Source of the DNA: Gemmatimonas sp.
Lineage (GTDB): Bacteria; Gemmatimonadota; Gemmatimonadetes; Gemmatimonadales; Gemmatimonadaceae
Direction of reading: 5' to 3'
Assembly: GCA_011390805.1 (NCBI GenBank)
Contig: JAABRT010000001.1
Span: 1 to 64,000, forward strand
Length of the DNA stretch: 64,000 nucleotides
Shown here piece after piece: positions 59,599-64,000 of this stretch (its first letter is position 1; each line of letters begins with the position of its first letter). The notes below the pieces were generated by a model. That model saw nothing but the letters and a program-made list of their open reading frames with translations. It did not search any database and was not told the DNA's origin. A program made the position numbers and the translations under genes.

Positions 59599-60735
59599 GT
59601 GGAACCGCTCGGAAACTTTCTGAATAGCACACTCGGCCTGCCACCATGGGTGGCGTCGCTGGTGATCATCGCCATCGCGACGGCTCTGGTGAATCAGGTG
59701 GCGCAGTTTGCGCTGCGGCATGCGGGACGTGCCGCGACGCGCACAGCGTTTGCGTGGGACGACGCGCTCATTACGAGTGCCAACCGGCCGGTACTGGTCG
59801 CGCTCTGGGTGGTGGGCGCAGGATTTATGGCACGCGTGGTGCAAGGTCGCGTTGATCAGGCCTTTCTCGATCAGGTACTGGCGCTACAGGAAGTCATTCT
59901 TATTGCGTGTGCCGCATGGTTTGCGCTGCGCTTCGTTGCCCGGGTGCAGCAGAACATCATTGAGCAGCGCACGGCGCAACCCGATGGTCTGGACCGTACT
60001 ACGGTCGACGCGCTGGGAAAGCTCGCCAAGCTGTTGCTGATCATTGTGACACTGCTGGTGATTGCCCAGACCGTGGGCATCAAGATTGGTGGACTGCTCG
60101 CACTCGGCGGTGTTGGTGGTCTGGCTGTTGGACTCGCCGCGAAAGATCTGCTGGCCAACTTTTTTGGTGGTCTCACGATCTATCTTGATCGTCCGTTCAG
60201 TGTGGGGGAATGGATTCGCAGCCCCGACAAGAGCATTGAAGGCACGGTTGAGTACATCAGCTGGCGCCACACGCGCATTCGTGCGTTCAATAAAAATCCG
60301 ATTTACGTGCCCAACGCGGTGTTCACCACCATTGTGGTTGAAAATCCTTCGCGCATGAGTCACAGGCGCATCAAGGAAGTGATCGGTTTGCGTTACGACG
60401 ATTTTGCGGTGGTGGCGCCCATCTGTGATGACATCCGCACCATGCTGCAGCAGCATGAGGGTATCGACGCCACACAAACGCTCATTGTGAACTTCAATGT
60501 GTTTGGTGCCACGTCGCTCGATCTCATGATCTACACGTTCACCAAGACATCAGTGTGGGTGGAGTTTCACCATGTGAAACAGGATGTCCTGCTCAAGATC
60601 GGCGCCATCATTGAGCAGCATGGCGCGCAGATCGCGTTCCCCACGCAAACGTTGCATCTGGCGAGCGTGCCGGACATGCTGGCGACGCGTCAGCCTGACG
60701 AGCGTGAAACAGCGTCGGCGCGTAGCGCGTCCTGA
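59599..60735 (+). CDS. MscS family mechanosensitive ion channel
   Basis: The product has 378 residues with a GTG start. N-terminal helices (WVASLVIIAIATALVNQVAQF, VILIACAAWFALRFV, LLLIIVTLLVIAQTVG) precede the pore-lining segment (IGGLLALGGVGGLAVGLAAKDLLANFFGGLTIYLDRPFSVGEWIRS), the MscS hallmark, then a beta domain (GTVEYISWRHTRIRAFNKNPIYVPNAVFTTIVVENPSRM) and a C-terminal alpha/beta domain. It releases solutes on osmotic downshift. It diverges from the S9 peptidase, with 215 bases between. Confidence 0.93.
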   Translation: MEPLGNFLNSTLGLPPWVASLVIIAIATALVNQVAQFALRHAGRAATRTAFAWDDALITSANRPVLVALWVVGAGFMARVVQGRVDQAFLDQVLALQEVILIACAAWFALRFVARVQQNIIEQRTAQPDGLDRTTVDALGKLAKLLLIIVTLLVIAQTVGIKIGGLLALGGVGGLAVGLAAKDLLANFFGGLTIYLDRPFSVGEWIRSPDKSIEGTVEYISWRHTRIRAFNKNPIYVPNAVFTTIVVENPSRMSHRRIKEVIGLRYDDFAVVAPICDDIRTMLQQHEGIDATQTLIVNFNVFGATSLDLMIYTFTKTSVWVEFHHVKQDVLLKIGAIIEQHGAQIAFPTQTLHLASVPDMLATRQPDERETASARSAS

Positions 60736-60810
60736 GCACTGTTTACGCAGCGCGTATCAGCGTAGCTTCAGTTTGTCGTGGTCCCCGGTTGACGTGCAGG
60801 GTACGCCGTG

Positions 60811-60871
60811 GTGGGTTCGACTCCCGCGTACGTACAGGAACGGCTGAAATGCATTGGGGTTCAAGTCCCCA
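60811..60871 (+). other. Two tRNA T-arm-like sequences (possible decayed tRNA)
   Basis: GTGGG-TTCGACT-CCCGC (60811-60827) and TGGGG-TTCAAGT-CCCCA (60855-60871) each form a perfect 5-pair T-stem with a loop matching the B-box GGTTCRANYCC. They lie only 44 bases apart. No acceptor or D-arm partner was found for either, so neither is an intact tRNA. A tRNA fragment or insertion scar is possible. The flanking 60736-60966 holds no clear gene. Confidence 0.4.
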
Positions 60872-60966
60872 CGCGACCTTGCAGTGTGTCCATCAGGTGC
60901 GCAATCGTGCTGCCAACCCGTTGCGGTGCGGCGATCCCACAAGCTTGTCAGGAGCAGCACTCACCG

Positions 60967-61392
60967 ATGTCCATGCGCATTCCATCATTCGTTCTGTTTT
61001 GCATCGCCGTCGTCGCGGCGTGCAGTTTCCCAACCGATGCCTGTGGCTGTTCGCCGCCGCCACCCCCTTCGGCATTGGCGTTCGGCACCATCACTGATAC
61101 AGACGGAAGTCCGGTCGCTGGTGCGTTGGTGAACGCCGCAGGAACGCGCGGCAGTTGCCCTGGCAATGGACAGCGGGCGGCCAGCGCGTACGGCTCGCAG
61201 CGTAGCGACTCGTCCGGGCGATATCGCGTCTACGTTGGCGCCCTCTTCACCATCAGCGACACCGTCTGCGTACAGTTCAGCGCGCGGCGCAGTGTTGATG
61301 TCGCGTCAGACAGCGTTGTGGTGCCCTTGGTGTCTGTGTTTCTGCGTGACCTGCCGTACGATAGCATCAGAGTTGATTTCAGATTCCCGTAG
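60967..61392 (+). CDS. Carboxypeptidase-regulatory-like lipoprotein
   Basis: The product has 141 residues. Signal MSMRIPSFVLFCIAVVAACS with a lipobox. The mature part has ALAFGTITDTDGSPVAGALVNAAGT and SGRYRVYVGALF, a carboxypeptidase-regulatory-like (beta-sandwich) domain, with a Cys-rich N-terminus (DACGCSPPPPP). The 3' end overlaps the convergent NhaC gene by 87 bases. Confidence 0.68.
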   Translation: MSMRIPSFVLFCIAVVAACSFPTDACGCSPPPPPSALAFGTITDTDGSPVAGALVNAAGTRGSCPGNGQRAASAYGSQRSDSSGRYRVYVGALFTISDTVCVQFSARRSVDVASDSVVVPLVSVFLRDLPYDSIRVDFRFP

Positions 61393-62808
61393 TCGCGAGA
61401 CAACGCGTCGACTGCGCAGTGCCAGTATCAGCGACAGCAGTGGACCAGTCCAGCAGAACACCGCCCACGGTGCATACTGCAACGTGGGCACGCCAAGTGT
61501 GGTGGCCATGAACACGGCCGATACAGTCCACGGCAGCAGCACTTCGGTGATGCTGACCGAGTCTTCCAGACTGCGGGAGAGAATGCGCGCAGGCACGACT
61601 GCCGACTGGTAGGCGTCCCGGAACAGCCCTCCCACAACAAGCAGCGTCACGCCGGCGTGGCTGGTGAGCGCAACGAGGGTGAGTCCGGCCGCCATTGTGG
61701 CGGCGACAAGTGCAAACGTGGTGCGTACGGCACGCAGCAAGCGCGAGAGCAGCACGTCCAGCGCACCTGACACCTCCATGGCGCCGGCCAGCAGAAAGGC
61801 GGCGAAAACAATAACAAGCGTTGGCGCCATGCTGTACAGTCCGCCGCGTTCCACAAGCCGGACGAACATTTCACTGTGCGCGCTGGCATCAGCAACTCGT
61901 ACACCCGTGACGATGGCCGCGGCCACGTCGGGCACCGTCGCGTTCTGTTGCACGAAGGCAATCGTCACCGCGGTCAATGAAGAAAGTGCAATCGCAATGA
62001 GTGATGGCACGCGTCGAAGCATCGCAGTGATGATCACCAGCGGTGGCAGCAGCAGTATCCAGTGCAGTGAGAATGCTTGTGCGAGTTCACTGAGCAGTGC
62101 GGTTGCGGCTTCCGGCGCGGCAGCGACTGCACCGGATGCGCCGCCGGTGGCAACACGTGGCCCACCTGCACCGGAAACCGTGTAGGCAAGTGCCGCAATC
62201 GCGAACGACGGAACCGCCGTTGGCAGCATACCACGTATATGCGCATACACATCAACTTCAGCCGCCACCGATGCAATAATCGTCGTATCCGAAAGTGGTG
62301 ACATTTTGTCACCAAAGTAGGCTCCCGAAATCACGGCGCCGGCCACCATCGGCAATGAGACATCAAGCGCGGCAGCGGTACCCATCATGGCCACACCAAT
62401 CGTGCCGGCCGACCCCCACGACGTGCCGGTAAACGAGGACATGATTGCGGACGCCACAAACGCCGTGATGGCCAGATGCGACGGATTGATCAGGCGTATG
62501 CCCCACGACACGAGATACGGGATGGTGCCGGATAGCATCCAGCTGGCAATCAGCATACCGATGCCCAGCAGGATGAGCAGTGCGGGCAGCACACGCGCCA
62601 CCTGTGCGCCAGCGGCAGATTGTACGTCGTGCCAGCTGTGGCCATAGCGCACTGCGACAATCGAGGCGCAGGCAGCGGCAAAGAGCATCGCCAGAAGAAT
62701 CACTTCCCCGGAGAGTGCTGCGGCCAATGCACCCACGAGTAACGCGCCGGTCATGGCCATGATCGGCAGCAGCGCAACAGCGAGTGGCATCTGGCGTTCG
62801 GCGCTCAT
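61306..62808 (-). CDS. Na+/H+ antiporter, NhaC family
   Basis: The product has 500 residues with about twelve hydrophobic segments. NhaC features: IASWMLSGTIPYLVSWGIRLINP, SAIMSSFTGTSWGSAGTIGVAMMGTAAAL, SGAYFGDKMSPLSDTTIIASVAAEVD, LLVVGGLFRDAYQ, TVSAVFMATTLGVPTLQYAPWAVFCWTGPLLSLI. It expels sodium in exchange for protons, aiding pH and salt tolerance. Its C-terminal tail (RRVVSRLRESEINSD) is encoded antisense to the neighbouring lipoprotein gene. Confidence 0.9.
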   Translation of the reverse strand: MSAERQMPLAVALLPIMAMTGALLVGALAAALSGEVILLAMLFAAACASIVAVRYGHSWHDVQSAAGAQVARVLPALLILLGIGMLIASWMLSGTIPYLVSWGIRLINPSHLAITAFVASAIMSSFTGTSWGSAGTIGVAMMGTAAALDVSLPMVAGAVISGAYFGDKMSPLSDTTIIASVAAEVDVYAHIRGMLPTAVPSFAIAALAYTVSGAGGPRVATGGASGAVAAAPEAATALLSELAQAFSLHWILLLPPLVIITAMLRRVPSLIAIALSSLTAVTIAFVQQNATVPDVAAAIVTGVRVADASAHSEMFVRLVERGGLYSMAPTLVIVFAAFLLAGAMEVSGALDVLLSRLLRAVRTTFALVAATMAAGLTLVALTSHAGVTLLVVGGLFRDAYQSAVVPARILSRSLEDSVSITEVLLPWTVSAVFMATTLGVPTLQYAPWAVFCWTGPLLSLILALRSRRVVSRLRESEINSDAIVRQVTQKHRHQGHHNAV

Positions 62809-62981
62809 GGGCGAGTACGGGTGTGACCTGATCGCATGTGGCCAAACTCCGGCTTACCCGAACGGTGCGCAAGGCGGGAGCGTTGGTTGCGTATTGTTTG
62901 GCGTCAGCACTATGCTTGCGCCATGCATCAACTACCCGCCGGGTTCCACGCGCGCACCATCCGTCTGTTCCCGCCCGCTGC

Positions 62982-64000
62982 ATGACACTGGCGACACTGT
63001 TGATCGGTGGTGCTCTGCTCACGGGCATTGTGTCAGCGTGGCTCGTCTTTCGCCAACGTAAGCGCGATCTGCTTGCCACGATCCGTACCAACTGGGGACA
63101 GGTACAACCTGTGCAGTTGCTTGATGACAGTTGGAGCGCAGAGGCATGGCGTACTGCCAACGCAGCCAACGCCGCCAACACGGCCAGCGCAGTGCACTCC
63201 GCGAACCCGGAACTCCCAATGAGCGCTGTGCACAGCTACGCACTTGATGAACGCACATGGAGCGATCTCGATCTTGATCGCGTGGTCGCAACGCTCGACC
63301 GGAGCTACAGCGCGATGGGAAGGCAACGGCTGTACCAGCGACTGCGCGAAGGCCGGGCATGGCGCGACACACCATGGCTGGAAGCCCTGACGCAGCACTG
63401 CACGAACAATCCACCGGTACGCGAATCGCTCGCATTAGTGTTGGCGCGCGCCGGTCGATCACTTGGGCCGGGTTTCTGGACGCTCACCATTCCCGGCGCA
63501 ATTGTGATACGCGCCTGGTACTGGTGCTTTCCGCTGCTGACGGTGGCGATGGTGACCAGCATTGCAGCCATCGCATTCTATCCACCGGCGATTCTGGCTG
63601 TCGCTATTCTCGCACTGGTCAACATGACGGTGCGTGCCATCGCCGGCTGGCAGGTGCCTGGATTGCTGGAGCCGCTCAGACAGCTCACGCCTCTGCTTTC
63701 AACTGCACGACGAGTTGCAGCAGTGCCCAACATACCACTGGTCGTTGTTGCTGGCGTGCACGAGAAGATCGAGCGCCTCCAGTCACTTGAGCGAATGGGT
63801 CAATGGGTGTCACGGGACCCACAGGCGTCGGGTGAACTGGTGTCCAGTTTGTGGGAGTATCTCAACATCGTTTTGCTGCTCGACGCGAACGCGTTGCTGA
63901 TTGCCGGCCGTGTACTTGATCGCTCGACAGAGACACTGCGCGGGCTGGCAGAGTGGGTGGGCGATGTTGATTGTGCGCTCACGGTTGCGTGTCTACGCGC
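62982..64000 (+). CDS. MutS-like membrane protein (N-terminal part, cut by window edge)
   Basis: The frame is open from ATG 62982 to the edge. It has a membrane segment near the N-terminus (LATLLIGGALLTGIVSAWLVF), a DERTWSDLDLDRVVATLDRSYSAMGRQRLYQRLREG motif typical of MutS-family ATPase-related proteins, then two further membrane helices (VIRAWYWCFPLLTVAMVTSIAAIAFYPP). The MutS ATPase core would lie beyond the edge. This is the membrane-anchored MutS-like group of uncertain function. A small NAANAAN repeat occurs near residues 62-73. Confidence 0.8.
   Translation, partial: MTLATLLIGGALLTGIVSAWLVFRQRKRDLLATIRTNWGQVQPVQLLDDSWSAEAWRTANAANAANTASAVHSANPELPMSAVHSYALDERTWSDLDLDRVVATLDRSYSAMGRQRLYQRLREGRAWRDTPWLEALTQHCTNNPPVRESLALVLARAGRSLGPGFWTLTIPGAIVIRAWYWCFPLLTVAMVTSIAAIAFYPPAILAVAILALVNMTVRAIAGWQVPGLLEPLRQLTPLLSTARRVAAVPNIPLVVVAGVHEKIERLQSLERMGQWVSRDPQASGELVSSLWEYLNIVLLLDANALLIAGRVLDRSTETLRGLAEWVGDVDCALTVACLR

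Noticed and set aside
1-64000. CRISPR array, rRNA operon or intact tRNA
   Set aside because: No regularly spaced direct repeats, no rRNA-like stretches and no complete cloverleaf were seen by eye; only the T-arm fragments near 60811-60871.

Overview
The window is GC-rich chromosomal DNA that looks like a member of the Gemmatimonadota. This is inferred from gene content, not from a marker gene. Typical content includes many small lipoproteins, a six-bladed-propeller lipoprotein, a sortilin/VPS10-like exo-propeller protein, a TonB receptor paired with a DUF4249 lipoprotein, an S9 peptidase, an ECF sigma factor facing a Ser/Thr kinase with a C-terminal repeat region, and a PEP-CTERM protein. No rRNA, intact tRNA or CRISPR array was seen.

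Layout. (1) 1-4240: a chromosomal integron. An intI-type tyrosine recombinase (3239-4240, minus) is followed on the same strand by a cassette array that runs off the left edge. Cassettes read from the integrase: a membrane protein; a RelE/HigB-HigA-like toxin-antitoxin pair; an NTF2-like lipoprotein; a BrnT-BrnA toxin-antitoxin pair; a 28-residue membrane peptide; a truncated lipoprotein. Imperfect palindromes with RYYYAAC/GTTRRRY ends (attC sites) separate them. The integrase is transcribed towards its cassettes, the reverse of class 1 integrons. (2) 4241-7070: S-adenosylhomocysteine hydrolase with a strong terminator, preceded by an ArsR-methyltransferase fusion with its own palindromic operator. 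(3) 7222-9189: a DUF4160/DUF2442 pair, a decayed hypothetical region and a secreted protein. (4) 9412-15641: a tyrosine-ammonia-lyase-like enzyme, a methyltransferase, two lipoproteins, a ZIP transporter and two oxidoreductases. (5) 15736-19978: PEP-CTERM protein, ECF sigma factor and membrane-anchored Ser/Thr kinase. (6) 20227-30178: DUF4249/TonB receptor pair, a large beta-helix lipoprotein, secreted proteins, DUF6483 and a VOC protein. (7) 30252-33815: an SDR/PRC-barrel stress operon and an unusual protein with an atypical-kinase signature. (8) 34018-46182: VPS10-like protein, amidase, PH-domain protein, SDR, lipoproteins, cyclase and a split YeeE/YedE transporter. (9) 46321-53616: serine hydrolase, a peptidoglycan-binding/lipase-like protein, a DinB/YfiT protein, a BlaI-M56(-TonB) sensor pair with a readable promoter and operator, DUF305 and DgkA. 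(10) 53862-64000: PAS hybrid histidine kinase, Spy-like RG-rich protein, S9 peptidase, MscS channel, a short tRNA-like remnant, NhaC antiporter and the N-terminal part of a membrane MutS-like protein.

The most notable system is the integron. Both of its toxin-antitoxin cassettes are self-contained: a sigma70-type promoter with an inverted repeat in its spacer, an apparently leaderless toxin gene, a 4-base ATGA overlap to the antitoxin gene, and an antitoxin stop codon lying inside the attC R'' box.
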